From the NCBI RefSeq assembly GCF_017377775.1, contig NZ_JAFVLN010000005.1, positions 434,001 to 498,000 of the forward strand: a DNA stretch of 64,000 nucleotides, written 5' to 3'. The first letter of the stretch is position 1. Each line of letters begins with the position of its first letter. Positions 1 to 8,191 of this stretch are shown here, piece after piece. This DNA is from Streptomyces sp. VRA16 Mangrove soil (GTDB lineage Bacteria; Actinomycetota; Actinomycetes; Streptomycetales; Streptomycetaceae). The position numbers and the translations under genes were made by a program. The notes beneath the pieces were generated by a model, which was not told the DNA's origin, did no database searches, and was given only the letters and a program-made list of their open reading frames with translations.

Positions 1-586
1 TGGGTCCGGGACCGGCCGAGAGGATCACGTCCGGCCAGTCCGCGAGCCGCGCCCGGTCCTCGGGCGGCACGCCCAGCAGATCGCTGACGACGGTGAGCGG
101 GAACGGGCCGTGCAGGTGGGCCACCAGGTCGGCGGGGCGCCCCGCCTCCTCCATCGCGTCGAGGAGCGCGTCGGCGGTGCGCTCGGCCCGTGGCCGCAGG
201 CCCTTCATGGTGCGGCCGGTGAACGCCTTCGTCATCACCTTGCGCAGCCGGGTGTGGTCGGGCGGATCGGCGTAGTTGAGGCCGACGGTGGCGGCGACGC
301 GGTGCGCCATCATGCCGTTCACCTCGCGGCCGACGAGCGCGGAGCGGCTGAAGCGCGGGTCGGAGGTCACCAGGCGCACGTCCTGGTAGCGCGTGACGAG
401 CCAGGCCTCGCGCTCCTGTCCGAAGGGCATCCGCACCCGGGCCACCTGCTCGTTGCTGAGCACGTCGGCGAGGAGCGGGTCGAAGGTGAGCGCGGGCAGG
501 TCGGCCAGGGCCCACTCGCGGACGGGTCGGCTGCCGCCCACCGGTTCCGGGGCGGCCGGGTCGTCGCGTACGGTCGTGTCGTTCAC
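1..586 (-). CDS. Cytochrome P450, N-terminal part (cut by window edge)
   Basis: The reverse strand opens with GTG at 586 (MNDTTVRDD...) and stays open to the window edge, giving 195 residues. The sequence has the N-terminal layout of bacterial class I P450s: an early 'FDPLLADVLSNEQVARVRMPFG' type segment, 'WLVTRYQDVRLVTSDPRFSR' (B helix region), then 'ADPPDHTRLRKVMTKAFT' (C helix with the conserved DPPxHxRLR motif). The I-helix oxygen-binding motif and the heme-ligating Cys lie beyond the edge, so integrity cannot be judged. It is divergent from the LacI gene at 736. Substrate unknown. The family call is secure because DPPDHTRLR is diagnostic. Confidence 0.88.
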   Translation of the reverse strand, partial: MNDTTVRDDPAAPEPVGGSRPVREWALADLPALTFDPLLADVLSNEQVARVRMPFGQEREAWLVTRYQDVRLVTSDPRFSRSALVGREVNGMMAHRVAATVGLNYADPPDHTRLRKVMTKAFTGRTMKGLRPRAERTADALLDAMEEAGRPADLVAHLHGPFPLTVVSDLLGVPPEDRARLADWPDVILSAGPGP

Positions 587-719
587 GCGGGCAGTGTTCC
601 CCTGCCCCGGGCCGTGGCACGCGCCTCGGCCGCCGCGCCCCCTGATCGGCGCAGGCGTGCTCGTGCAGCCGGGGCACAGATCAGTTGCCGCGATCACGCA
701 AGCGGACCGCAAATGTTGC

Positions 720-731
720 GCTAATCTTGCG
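720..731 (+). promoter_or_regulatory. Candidate operator/promoter element of first LacI gene
   Basis: GCTAATCTTGCG ends 4 bases before the ATG at 736 and follows TTGCG at 716-720. The same 12-mer occurs in the same orientation and place (2769-2780, reverse strand) before the paralogous regulator, and CAAGATT (its complement core) is repeated three times before the transporter operon. It probably combines a -10 region with an autoregulatory operator. Confidence 0.5.
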
Positions 732-735
732 TTCC

Positions 736-1749
736 ATGACGCGCAGACTTGCTCAGGTGGCGAAGAAGGTCGGAGTCAGCGAGGCCACGGTCAGCCGGGT
801 GCTCAACAACAAACCCGGTGTCTCGGAGGCGACACGGCAGTCGGTGCTCACCGCCCTGGACGTGCTCGGCTACGAACGCCCCACGCAACTGCGCGGCGAG
901 CGCGCCCGTCTGGTCGGGCTCGTCCTGCCCGAGCTGCAGAACCCGATCTTCCCCGCGTTCGCCGAGGTCATCGGGGGCGCACTCGCCCAGCAGGGGCTGA
1001 CCCCCGTGCTGTGCACGCAGACCAAGGGCGGCGTCTCCGAGGCCGACTATGTGGAGCTGCTGCTCCAACAGCAGGTCTCGGGCGTGGTGTTCGCGGGCGG
1101 ACTGTTCGCACAGGCCGACGCGGAGCACGATCACTACCAGCGCCTCGCCGAGCGCAAGGTTCCGGTGGTGCTGGTGAACGCCGCGATCGAGCGGCTCGGC
1201 TTCCCGTGCGTGGCCTGTGACGACGCCGTCGCCGTCGAGCAGGCGTGGCGCCATCTCTCCTCCCTCGGGCACGAGCGGATCGGCCTGGTGCTCGGCCCCG
1301 ACGACCACATGCCCTCGCAGCGCAAGCTCACCGCGGCCCGCGCCGCCGCCCGGGCCGCGGGCGGAGCGCTGCCCGACGACGCGGTGGAGCGGGCGATGTT
1401 CTCCCTGGAGGGCGGGCACGCCGCGGCGGCCCGGCTGATCGGGCGCGGCATCACCGGCATCATCTGCGCGAGCGACCCGCTGGCCCTGGGCGCGGTGCGC
1501 GCCGCACGCCGGGCCGGACTCGCGGTGCCCCGCGAGATCTCCGTGGTCGGGTACGACGACTCGGCGTTCATGAACTGCACCGAGCCGCCGCTGACGACCG
1601 TGCGCCAACCCATCGAGGCGATGGGCCGGGCCGCGGTCGAACTGCTCGTCGCGCAGATCCAGGGCGGCTCGGTGCCGCCCGGCGAGCTGCTCTTCGAGCC
1701 CGAGCTGGTGGTGCGCGGTTCGACGGCGCCGCCGCGCTCGGCGTCCTAG
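736..1749 (+). CDS. LacI-family transcriptional regulator (MalR type), copy 1
   Basis: A 337-residue LacI/GalR repressor. The N-terminal helix-turn-helix (RRLAQVAKKVGVSEATVSRVLN, split here as RRLAQVAKKVG and VSEATVSRVLN, residues 3-24) is followed by the hinge and a periplasmic-binding-protein-like sugar sensor ending in 'SVVGYDDSAFMNCTEPPLTTVRQP'. The start at 736 is chosen because it puts the HTH at residue 3; an upstream in-frame ATG at 685 would add 17 unrelated residues. It faces a close paralogue (1746-2765) with overlapping stop codons. Likely represses the adjacent alpha-glucan transporter, glucosidase and GH87 genes, with a malto- or nigero-oligosaccharide as inducer; this role is inferred from context. 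Confidence 0.93.
   Translation: MTRRLAQVAKKVGVSEATVSRVLNNKPGVSEATRQSVLTALDVLGYERPTQLRGERARLVGLVLPELQNPIFPAFAEVIGGALAQQGLTPVLCTQTKGGVSEADYVELLLQQQVSGVVFAGGLFAQADAEHDHYQRLAERKVPVVLVNAAIERLGFPCVACDDAVAVEQAWRHLSSLGHERIGLVLGPDDHMPSQRKLTAARAAARAAGGALPDDAVERAMFSLEGGHAAAARLIGRGITGIICASDPLALGAVRAARRAGLAVPREISVVGYDDSAFMNCTEPPLTTVRQPIEAMGRAAVELLVAQIQGGSVPPGELLFEPELVVRGSTAPPRSAS
856..980. repeat. Inverted repeat arm A (125 bp identical to 2521-2645)
   Basis: Bases 856-980 are identical to the reverse complement of 2521-2645, including every synonymous position, and after one mismatch the identity continues for another 41 bases. It lies inside the two tail-to-tail LacI paralogues, which differ more elsewhere. 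This looks like a recent gene-conversion tract or the most conserved part of an inverted duplication. Confidence 0.9.
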
Positions 1750-2765
1750 GGCAGGCCCTGCGGGGTGAGCTGCCCGGTCGAACCGCGGACGACGAGTTCC
1801 GGTTCGAAGAGCAGCTCGCCGAGGTGGGTGCGCGAGCCCTGGAGCTGTGCCATCAGCAGATCCACGGCCGCGCGTCCCATCGCCTCGATGGGCTGACGGA
1901 CCGTCGACAGGGGCGGCTCCGTGCACGTCATGAACGCGGAGTCGTCGTAGCCGACCACCGACAGGTCCTCGGGCACGGAAAGGCCCCGCCGGCGGGCCGC
2001 CCTGATGGCACCCAGGGCAAGCGGGTCACTGGCGCACACGATGCCGGTGACCCCTCGGTCGAGCAGCCGGGCCGCGGCCGCCTGTCCGCCCTCCAGGGAG
2101 AACAGCGACCGCTCCACCAGCGTGTCGTCCACCGTCATGCCCATCGCCCGCGCGACGCCGCGCGCGGCCCGCAGCTTGCGGCGTGACGGCATGTGGTCGA
2201 GGGGCCCGAGCAGCAGTCCGATCCGCTCGTGGCCGAGCGAGGCGAGGTGCCGCCACGCCTGCTCGACCGCGACCGAGTCGTCGCACGCCACGCACGGGAA
2301 GTCGAGTCCCGTGATGGACGCGTTGATGAAGACGACCGGGATCTTGCGCTCCGCGAGCCGCCGGTAGTGCCCGTGGTCGGCGTCGGCCTGCGCGAAGTGA
2401 CCGCCCGCGAACACCACGCCCGAGACCTGTTGCTGGAGCAGCAGCTCCATGTAGTCGGCCTCGGATATCCCGTTCTTCGTCTGCGTGCACAGCACGGGGG
2501 TCAGCCCCTGCTGGGCGAGCGCGCCCCCGATGACCTCGGCGAACGCGGGGAAGATCGGGTTCTGCAGCTCGGGCAGGACGAGCCCGACCAGACGGGCGCG
2601 CTCGCCGCGCAGTTGCGTGGGGCGTTCGTAGCCGAGCACGTCCAGCGCGGTGAGCACCGACTGCCGTGTCACCTCCGAGACGCCCGGCCTTTCGTTGAGG
2701 ACACGGCTGACCGTCGCCTCGCTGACTCCTGCTTTCCGGGCAACTTGAGCAAGTCGTCGTGTCAT
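1746..2765 (-). CDS. LacI-family transcriptional regulator (MalR type), copy 2
   Basis: A 339-residue LacI-family repressor, most residues identical to copy 1 by eye. The recognition helix VSEATVSRVLN is the same, so both should read the same operator. The sensor domain differs at scattered positions (for example the HFAQADADHGHY and SITGLDFPC regions), which may change effector preference. The stop codon TAG overlaps that of copy 1 through a shared palindromic CTAG at 1746-1749. Its promoter carries GCTAATCTTGCG and CTTGCAA elements. It sits immediately downstream in the genome of, and co-oriented with, the GH13/ABC genes (2832-7912), making it a plausible last gene or separate autoregulated unit of that cluster. 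Confidence 0.93.
   Translation of the reverse strand: MTRRLAQVARKAGVSEATVSRVLNERPGVSEVTRQSVLTALDVLGYERPTQLRGERARLVGLVLPELQNPIFPAFAEVIGGALAQQGLTPVLCTQTKNGISEADYMELLLQQQVSGVVFAGGHFAQADADHGHYRRLAERKIPVVFINASITGLDFPCVACDDSVAVEQAWRHLASLGHERIGLLLGPLDHMPSRRKLRAARGVARAMGMTVDDTLVERSLFSLEGGQAAAARLLDRGVTGIVCASDPLALGAIRAARRRGLSVPEDLSVVGYDDSAFMTCTEPPLSTVRQPIEAMGRAAVDLLMAQLQGSRTHLGELLFEPELVVRGSTGQLTPQGLP
2521..2645. repeat. Inverted repeat arm B (125 bp identical to 856-980)
   Basis: Partner of the arm at 856-980; the reverse complement matches base for base. It encodes the hinge and first strand of the sugar-sensor domain in copy 2. Confidence 0.9.
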
Positions 2766-2768
2766 ATA

Positions 2769-2796
2769 CGCAAGATTAGCTCGTGAAATTGCAAGG
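2769..2796 (-). promoter_or_regulatory. Candidate operator of second LacI gene
   Basis: On the reverse strand this stretch reads CCTTGCAA, a 9-base gap, then GCTAATCTTGCG just before the ATG at 2765. CTTGCAA resembles the CTTGCAG heptamers known to be bound by the Streptomyces maltose regulator MalR/Reg1. The 12-mer is shared with the promoter of copy 1. Confidence 0.5.
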
Positions 2797-2831
2797 AACT
2801 TACTCCTCCTGGCTGTCGCGTTCGCGTGCGG

Positions 2832-4448
2832 CTACTGTTCCGTGGTCCGCAGCCACACCGCGGTGTCGCCTGGCAGCCGTCCCTGGCCGTCGAGCGGACC
2901 ACTGGCGAGGATCACCCGGTCGTACGGCGGGAGTTCGGCCGGCTCCTCGCCCAGGTTGACCACGCAGACCAGGCCGTGCGTCCTGGCGAAGGCGAGCACC
3001 CCGTCCGGCGCGGGCAGCCAGGTCATCGGACCATCGCCGAAGCCCGCGCCCGAGCGGCGGGTGGCCAGGGCCGTGCGGTAGAGGGTGAGCATCGACGCGG
3101 GGTCCTCACTCTGCCGGTCCACCGCGTACCGCGCCCAGCCCTCGGGCTGCGGCAGCCAGGGCTCCCCCTGCGAACCGAAACCGCAGTACGGGGCGTCGGC
3201 CTCCCAGGGCAGCGGCACCCGGCAGCCGTCGCGGCCCGGGTCGGTGCCGCCGGAGCGGAAGTGCATCGGGTCCTCGATGCGGTCCAGCGGGATGTCCGCC
3301 TCGGGCAGACCGAGCTCCTCTCCCTGGTAGACGTAGACCGAACCGGGCAGAGCGAGCGTGAGCAGGGCCGCGGCGCGGGCCCGCCGGGTACCGAGTGCGA
3401 GGTCGGTGGGGGTGCCGAACGCCTTCTTCGCGAAGTCGAATCCGGTGTCCGCACGCCCGTAGCGGGTGGCGGTCCGGGTCACGTCGTGGTTGCACAGCAC
3501 CCAGGTCGCCGGGGCATGGACGGGCGCGTGCTCGGCGAGGGTGTCGTCGATGGTGCGGCGCAGCCGGCCCGCGTCCCAGGGGCAGCTGAGGAAGTTGAAG
3601 TTGAAGGCGGTGTGCAGCTCGTCGGGGCGCAGATAGCGGGCGAACCGCTCGGCGTCGGGCAGCCAGACCTCCCCGACGAAGACGCCCCCGTACGCGTCCG
3701 CGATCGCGCGCCAGGAACGGTAGATGTCGTGCAGCTCGTCCTGGTCGATGTAGGGGTGCGGGTCGACGTCCTCCACGAAGTCGGGCAGGTCGGGATGCTT
3801 GGCGAGCAGCGCGGCGGAGTCGATACGGACACCGGCCACGCCGCGTTCGAACCAGAAACGCAGCACGTCCTCGTGCTCCTGGCGCACGGCCGGGTGGGCC
3901 CAGTTGAGGTCGGGCTGCTCGGGGGTGAACAGGTGCAGGTACCACTCGCCGTCGGGGACCCGGGTCCAGGTGGCGCCCGCGAACTGGGACGGCCAGTTGT
4001 TGGGCGGGAGCTCACCGTTCTCGCCGCGGCCGGGCCTGAAGTGGAAAAGCTCCCGCTCGGGGCTGCCCGGGCCTGCCTCCAACGCGGCCCGGAACCAGGC
4101 GTGTTGGTCGGAGACATGGTTCGGGACGATGTCGACGATCACACGGATGCCGAACTCCCGTGCCTCCGCGATGAGTTTCTCGGCCTCCTCCAGGGTGCCG
4201 AACGCGGGGTCGATGGTGCGGTAGTCGGCCACGTCGTAGCCGCCGTCGACCAGCGGGGAGAGATACCAGGGCGTGAACCAGACCGCGTCGACGCCCAGTT
4301 GGGCCAGGTACGGCAGACGGGCGCGGACACCCGCGAGGTCCCCGGCTCCGTCGCCGTCTCCGTCCGCGAAGCTCCGGGGGTACACCTGATAGATGACGGC
4401 GTCGCGCCACCAGTCGTCGGCGGTGCGGGACGTGGGAACAGCTGCCAC
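2832..4448 (-). CDS. GH13 alpha-glucosidase, cytosolic
   Basis: A 538-residue family GH13 enzyme of the oligo-1,6-/alpha-glucosidase group. 'WWRDAVIYQVYPRSFAD' opens the (beta/alpha)8 barrel, followed by VDIVPNHVSD (residues 105-114), nucleophile D210 in GVRID, acid/base E260 in FVGEVW, and transition-state residues H321-D322 in CNHDVTR. There is no signal peptide, so it should hydrolyse imported oligosaccharides to glucose. It lies 118 bp after the permease gene, transcribed in the same direction, with a stem-loop between them. Context with GH87 enzymes suggests nigero- or malto-oligosaccharides, but linkage specificity cannot be read from sequence alone. Confidence 0.92.
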   Translation of the reverse strand: MAAVPTSRTADDWWRDAVIYQVYPRSFADGDGDGAGDLAGVRARLPYLAQLGVDAVWFTPWYLSPLVDGGYDVADYRTIDPAFGTLEEAEKLIAEAREFGIRVIVDIVPNHVSDQHAWFRAALEAGPGSPERELFHFRPGRGENGELPPNNWPSQFAGATWTRVPDGEWYLHLFTPEQPDLNWAHPAVRQEHEDVLRFWFERGVAGVRIDSAALLAKHPDLPDFVEDVDPHPYIDQDELHDIYRSWRAIADAYGGVFVGEVWLPDAERFARYLRPDELHTAFNFNFLSCPWDAGRLRRTIDDTLAEHAPVHAPATWVLCNHDVTRTATRYGRADTGFDFAKKAFGTPTDLALGTRRARAAALLTLALPGSVYVYQGEELGLPEADIPLDRIEDPMHFRSGGTDPGRDGCRVPLPWEADAPYCGFGSQGEPWLPQPEGWARYAVDRQSEDPASMLTLYRTALATRRSGAGFGDGPMTWLPAPDGVLAFARTHGLVCVVNLGEEPAELPPYDRVILASGPLDGQGRLPGDTAVWLRTTEQ

Positions 4449-4472
4449 GGGAGGTCCTTTCGGGCAGGTGGG

Positions 4473-4525
4473 ACTCCGCCGCCGGCCGGTGCGGGGGCGT
4501 GAATGGGTCGGACCGGCGGCGGAGT
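4473..4525 (-). terminator. Intercistronic stem-loop before GH13 gene
   Basis: Arms ACTCCGCCGCCGG (4473-4485) and CCGGCGGCGGAGT (4513-4525) pair over 13 bp around a 27-base loop. It sits between the permease and glucosidase genes and has no T-run. It may attenuate or stabilise messages rather than stop transcription fully. Confidence 0.5.
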
Positions 4526-4566
4526 GCTTGAGGGGTGACTCGATACGCGCGCTGCGGCGGGAGGGC

Positions 4567-5553
4567 TCAGCCCTTGAGGCTGCCGGCCGTCAAACCCGCC
4601 ATGATGCTGCGCTGGAAGAAGAAGAACACGATGATCATCGGGACGCTCGCGATCACCAGACCGGCCATGATCTGGTTCTGCGTCACCGCTCCCGCGGTCT
4701 GCGACAGGCCCACGCTGATCGTCATCTTCTCGCTGTCGGGCAGCACGAGGAGCGGCCAGACGAAGTCCTTGAAGACGGCGACGACGGTGAAGATGGAGAC
4801 GACGCCGAGGATGGGCCGCGAGATCGGCAGGATGATCGAGAGCAGCACCCGCCACGGCGGTACGCCGTCGATCTCGGCCGCCTCCAGGATCTCGTTCGGG
4901 ATCGAGTCGAAGAAGCGCTTCAGCAGGAAGATGTTGAAGCCGTTGGCGGCGACCGGGAACCAGATGGCCCAGGGCGAGTTGAGCAGGTGCCAGCCGAAGA
5001 TCGGCACGTTCGTCACCGTGATGTACGCCGGGATCATCACGACGATCGGCGGGATCATCAGGGTGGCCAGCATGCCGGCCAGGATCACGTTGCCGAACAT
5101 CGGGCGGAGCTTGGACAGGGCGTACGCGGCGCACACGTCCACGGCGAGCGCGAACAGCCAGGCCCCGACGGCGTAGAGCAGCGTGTTCTTCAGCAGCGTC
5201 CCGATGTCGAAGAGCTGCCAGGCGTCGGCGAAGACCCCGAAGTCGGGGTGTTTCGGGAAGAGGGTGGGCGGCATCTGGGCGATCTCCTCGCCCGACTTCA
5301 TCGCGCCGGTCACCATCCAGTAGAGCGGGAAGACGAAGACCAGGGTGAAGACGAGCAGGACGGTGACGAGCAGCGTCCAGTAGATCCTGCGGCCCCAGCG
5401 GGACTTCAGCTCCAGCGGCGAGACGATGGTCCTGGCATGGCCCTCGGCCCAGGCGCCACGGCGCCTGGCGCCCTTCCGGCCGCCGCGGTGGGCGGACGGT
5501 TTGCGTGCGCGGGTCTGCTCCGCCGCGTCCGGGCGGGCGGTGACGTTGACCAT
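4567..5553 (-). CDS. Sugar ABC transporter permease, MalG type
   Basis: A 328-residue inner-membrane subunit of a CUT1 carbohydrate importer. A basic 45-residue cytosolic N-terminus precedes six predicted transmembrane segments, the first being 'IYWTLLVTVLLVFTLVFVFPLYW'-like around residues 57-79. The EAA loop that docks the ATPase reads EAAEIDGVPPWRVLLSIILP (about residues 220-240). It ends in TAGSLKG, typical of MalG proteins. It begins 4 bp after the other permease gene stops, so the two are translationally linked. No ATPase gene is present nearby; in Streptomyces the shared ATPase MsiK usually energises such systems. Confidence 0.92.
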   Translation of the reverse strand: MVNVTARPDAAEQTRARKPSAHRGGRKGARRRGAWAEGHARTIVSPLELKSRWGRRIYWTLLVTVLLVFTLVFVFPLYWMVTGAMKSGEEIAQMPPTLFPKHPDFGVFADAWQLFDIGTLLKNTLLYAVGAWLFALAVDVCAAYALSKLRPMFGNVILAGMLATLMIPPIVVMIPAYITVTNVPIFGWHLLNSPWAIWFPVAANGFNIFLLKRFFDSIPNEILEAAEIDGVPPWRVLLSIILPISRPILGVVSIFTVVAVFKDFVWPLLVLPDSEKMTISVGLSQTAGAVTQNQIMAGLVIASVPMIIVFFFFQRSIMAGLTAGSLKG

Positions 5554-5557
5554 GGAC

Positions 5558-6490
5558 CTACTTCTCCTCTCGGGTCAGCCGGAGCTGAACCGCGGCGACC
5601 GCCAGCAGCACGACCATGAGCATCAGGCCGAGCGCGCTGCCCGCCCCGTAATTGCCGCCGTAGACGAACGCGTACTGGTACATGAGGTAGACGACGGTGA
5701 CCGTCGCGTTCTCCGGGCCGCCGCCCGTGAGCATGTACGGCTCGATGAACACCTGCATCGTGGCGACGATCTGCAGCATCAACATCAGCAGCAGGATCAG
5801 CCGGGTCTGCGGGATGGTGACGTGCCAGATCCGCTTGAAGATGCCGGCGCCGTCGAGCTCCGCGGCCTCGTACAGGTCACCGGGGATGTTCTGCAGCGCC
5901 GCCAGGTAGATGAGCACGCCCGAGCCCAGGTTCATCCACGTGGCCACGATGACCAGGGAGATGAGTGCCGTGCTCGTGGAGTCGAGCCAGGCCAGGGTCG
6001 GCAGTCCCACGAAGTCGAGGGCCTGGTTGAACAGGCCGGGTCCCGGATCGTAGAACCAGCGGAACAGCAGCACCGCGACGATCGGCGGCAGCATCACCGG
6101 CAGGTAGACCACGAAGCGCAAGTACGCCCGCGCGTGCCGCAGTTCGTTGAGCACGATGGCGACGGCGAACGGCACCACGTAGCCGCACAGCAGGGCCAGC
6201 AGCGTGAAGACCAGCGTGTTGCGCCAGGCCTGGCCGAACGCCGGGTCGTCCACCACCGTACGGAAGTTGTCCAGGCCCACCCAGGTCGGTTTGTCGACGA
6301 GGTTGGTCTGCTGGAAGCTCAGCAGGACTTCCTTGACGATCGGCCACCACGCGAACATGGCGAAGCAGAAGAGCGCCGCGCACAGGAACCCGTAGGCGCT
6401 GAGGTTTCTGCGGACGGACCGTCCTCGCTTCGACGGCGGGCGGCTGTGCGGCGCGGCCCGCCGCTTCGGCTCCATGGTGAGTGTTTCCAT
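5558..6490 (-). CDS. Sugar ABC transporter permease, MalF type
   Basis: A 310-residue permease with six predicted membrane spans and the EAA motif EAAELDGAGIFKRIWHVTIP near residues 200-219. It pairs with the downstream MalG-type subunit to form the channel of a CUT1 importer. The start METLTMEPKRR is chosen as the first in-frame ATG; a second ATG five codons in is possible. It follows the binding-protein gene with an 87-bp gap holding a strong hairpin. Confidence 0.92.
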   Translation of the reverse strand: METLTMEPKRRAAPHSRPPSKRGRSVRRNLSAYGFLCAALFCFAMFAWWPIVKEVLLSFQQTNLVDKPTWVGLDNFRTVVDDPAFGQAWRNTLVFTLLALLCGYVVPFAVAIVLNELRHARAYLRFVVYLPVMLPPIVAVLLFRWFYDPGPGLFNQALDFVGLPTLAWLDSTSTALISLVIVATWMNLGSGVLIYLAALQNIPGDLYEAAELDGAGIFKRIWHVTIPQTRLILLLMLMLQIVATMQVFIEPYMLTGGGPENATVTVVYLMYQYAFVYGGNYGAGSALGLMLMVVLLAVAAVQLRLTREEK

Positions 6491-6535
6491 CGTGATCTCC
6501 CGTTCCCGGCTCCGGCTGATCGGCGGTGCCTGTGC

Positions 6536-6563
6536 GGGGTGCCGCGGTCGGGCGCGGCACCCC
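6536..6563 (-). terminator. Hairpin between binding-protein and permease genes
   Basis: GGGGTGCCGCG (6536-6546) pairs perfectly with CGCGGCACCCC (6553-6563) over 11 bp around a 6-base loop. Such hairpins after binding-protein genes commonly protect the upstream message and reduce read-through, raising binding protein over permease. Confidence 0.65.
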
Positions 6564-6577
6564 GGGACCTACTGCCG

Positions 6578-7912
6578 TCAGGGCTTGGCCAGAATCGAGT
6601 TGGCCTTGGACTCGGCGTCCGAGAGCAGCTTGTCGATGTCGGCGTTCTCGCGGGTCAGCACCGCGGACATGGCCACGTCGAGCACCGCGTACAGCTCCTG
6701 CGCCTTCTCCGGCTCCAGCTTCGGCTGGATGGACGTCGACCCCTGCACGTACGGCTCGTAGTACTCGACCGGCAGGCTCGCGTTGGCCTTGCGCTCCTCG
6801 GCGATCTTCTTGCCGGTGGGCGAGTCACCCATGTAGTCGTTGTTCGGCACGCCCACGGCCTCGCCGTTGGCCTTGCCGCGGGCGAAGTCGAAGCGGCCCT
6901 TGCCCGGGGTGTTGAACTGGAAGTCGATCCACTCCAGGCCCGCCTTGGTCTGCGCGGCGCTCGCCTTCGGGTTGATCATGTACGCCTCGCCGCCGGTGAG
7001 CGACGCCTTGCCGTCCGGTATCGAGGTGATGCCGTAGTCGTCGACCTTGCCCTGGAACTTCTGCACGACGTCGGTGACGACGTCCGGGGCGCCGAGCATC
7101 ATGCCCGTCTTGCCGGCCGCCATCTGCTGCATCAGCGACTCCCAGCCGATGTTGACCTTGGAGCCGGTGCTGTTGTCCTTCCAGCGCATGTCGTGCAGGG
7201 TCTGCAGGACCGCCTTGCCCTCGGGGCTGTTGAAGGCGGCCTTGTGGTTGGTCACCATCTCGCCGCCGCGGCTGTAGATGGCCTGCGCGAAGTGCCAGCC
7301 GCCGGTGTTGCCGCCGCCGTACTCGCCGTATCCGACGTAGTCCTTGCCGAGCCCGGCGATCTTCTTGGCGGCGGCGCGGACCTCGTCCCACGTCTTGGGC
7401 GGGGTGTCGGGGTCGAGGCCCGCCTTCTTGAACACGGCCCGGTTGTAGACGAGCCCGACGCTGTAGCTGACGTTGGGGATGCCGTAGACCTTGCCGTCCT
7501 TGGTGACCATGTCGCGCACGTTCTGCTTGATGTCACCGAAGTTCTTCACGTACTTGGTGTCGCTCGTGATGTCCTTCGCCTGCCGCTTGGAGATCACGTC
7601 GGCGTAGTTGGTGACGGGCACCATGAACACCGTCTCCATCTGACCGCCGGCCAGCTTCGCCGCGAACGTCTTCGGGTCGAAGCACGGCTGCTGGTCGGTG
7701 CTCTTGACCTGCACGTCCGGGTGCGCCTTCTCGAACGTGGCGACGTCGTCGTTCCACGCCTTGCGCTGCTTCGGCGCGGTCTTCGCCGGCTGGCAGGCCA
7801 CGGTGATGGTGACCTTTCCTCCCGCGTCGGAGTCCGACGCGTCGCCGCCGCAGGCTGTGGCAGTGAGTGCCAGACCTGTGGTCAGAAGGATCGCGAGATT
7901 ACGGGGCTTCAT
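6578..7912 (-). CDS. Extracellular sugar-binding lipoprotein of ABC importer
   Basis: A 444-residue solute-binding protein of the CUT1 type. The signal sequence MKPRNLAILLTTGLALTATAC ends in a lipobox with Cys21, followed by a flexible GGDASDSDAGG linker, so it is anchored outside the membrane. Conserved landmarks include DDVATFEKAHPDVQVK near residue 55 and 'DEVRAAAKKIAGLGK'. The start at 7912 has a GGAGGAG ribosome site; a longer in-frame ATG at 8005 would destroy the signal peptide. First gene of the leftward operon and divergent from the first GH87 gene. Expected ligand is an alpha-linked gluco-oligosaccharide released by the GH87 enzymes (inference). Confidence 0.93.
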   Translation of the reverse strand: MKPRNLAILLTTGLALTATACGGDASDSDAGGKVTITVACQPAKTAPKQRKAWNDDVATFEKAHPDVQVKSTDQQPCFDPKTFAAKLAGGQMETVFMVPVTNYADVISKRQAKDITSDTKYVKNFGDIKQNVRDMVTKDGKVYGIPNVSYSVGLVYNRAVFKKAGLDPDTPPKTWDEVRAAAKKIAGLGKDYVGYGEYGGGNTGGWHFAQAIYSRGGEMVTNHKAAFNSPEGKAVLQTLHDMRWKDNSTGSKVNIGWESLMQQMAAGKTGMMLGAPDVVTDVVQKFQGKVDDYGITSIPDGKASLTGGEAYMINPKASAAQTKAGLEWIDFQFNTPGKGRFDFARGKANGEAVGVPNNDYMGDSPTGKKIAEERKANASLPVEYYEPYVQGSTSIQPKLEPEKAQELYAVLDVAMSAVLTRENADIDKLLSDAESKANSILAKP

Positions 7913-7987
7913 GACGGCTCCTCCAGGGGTCACGCCCAAGCACTGCCCTTGATTCGGTGCGAAACGATAGGGCGGCGCACAGATGAC

Positions 7988-8018
7988 CGCAAGATTCGAA
8001 TCCAAGATTGCAAGATTA
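7988..8018 (-). promoter_or_regulatory. Triple CAAGATT operator candidate
   Basis: Three direct copies of CAAGATT, two of them within GCAAGATT, lie about 75-105 bp before the binding-protein start. The same core precedes both LacI genes, making it the likely binding site of one or both LacI paralogues. Direct heptamer repeats are known for the Streptomyces maltose regulator. Confidence 0.55.
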
Positions 8019-8191
8019 CGACTGCATCACGACGCCTCATCGGTGACAGGCCGTCAAGGAGCGACCGCCCCAGGCCCGCCGCATTCGGCACGACCTCCTG
8101 GGCGGCCACCCCCTCGCACCCGTCGACAGGCACCGGCGGAACTTCCGGGCTCGGACACCCCGGACCCCACGCGACATGACCGGCGATCACC

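Noticed and set aside
5426-8179. A 917-codon open frame on the plus strand opposite the ABC genes
   Set aside because: It is antisense to three well-supported transporter genes; its translation is rich in Arg, Gly, His and Val and has no domain. High third-position GC keeps such frames open.
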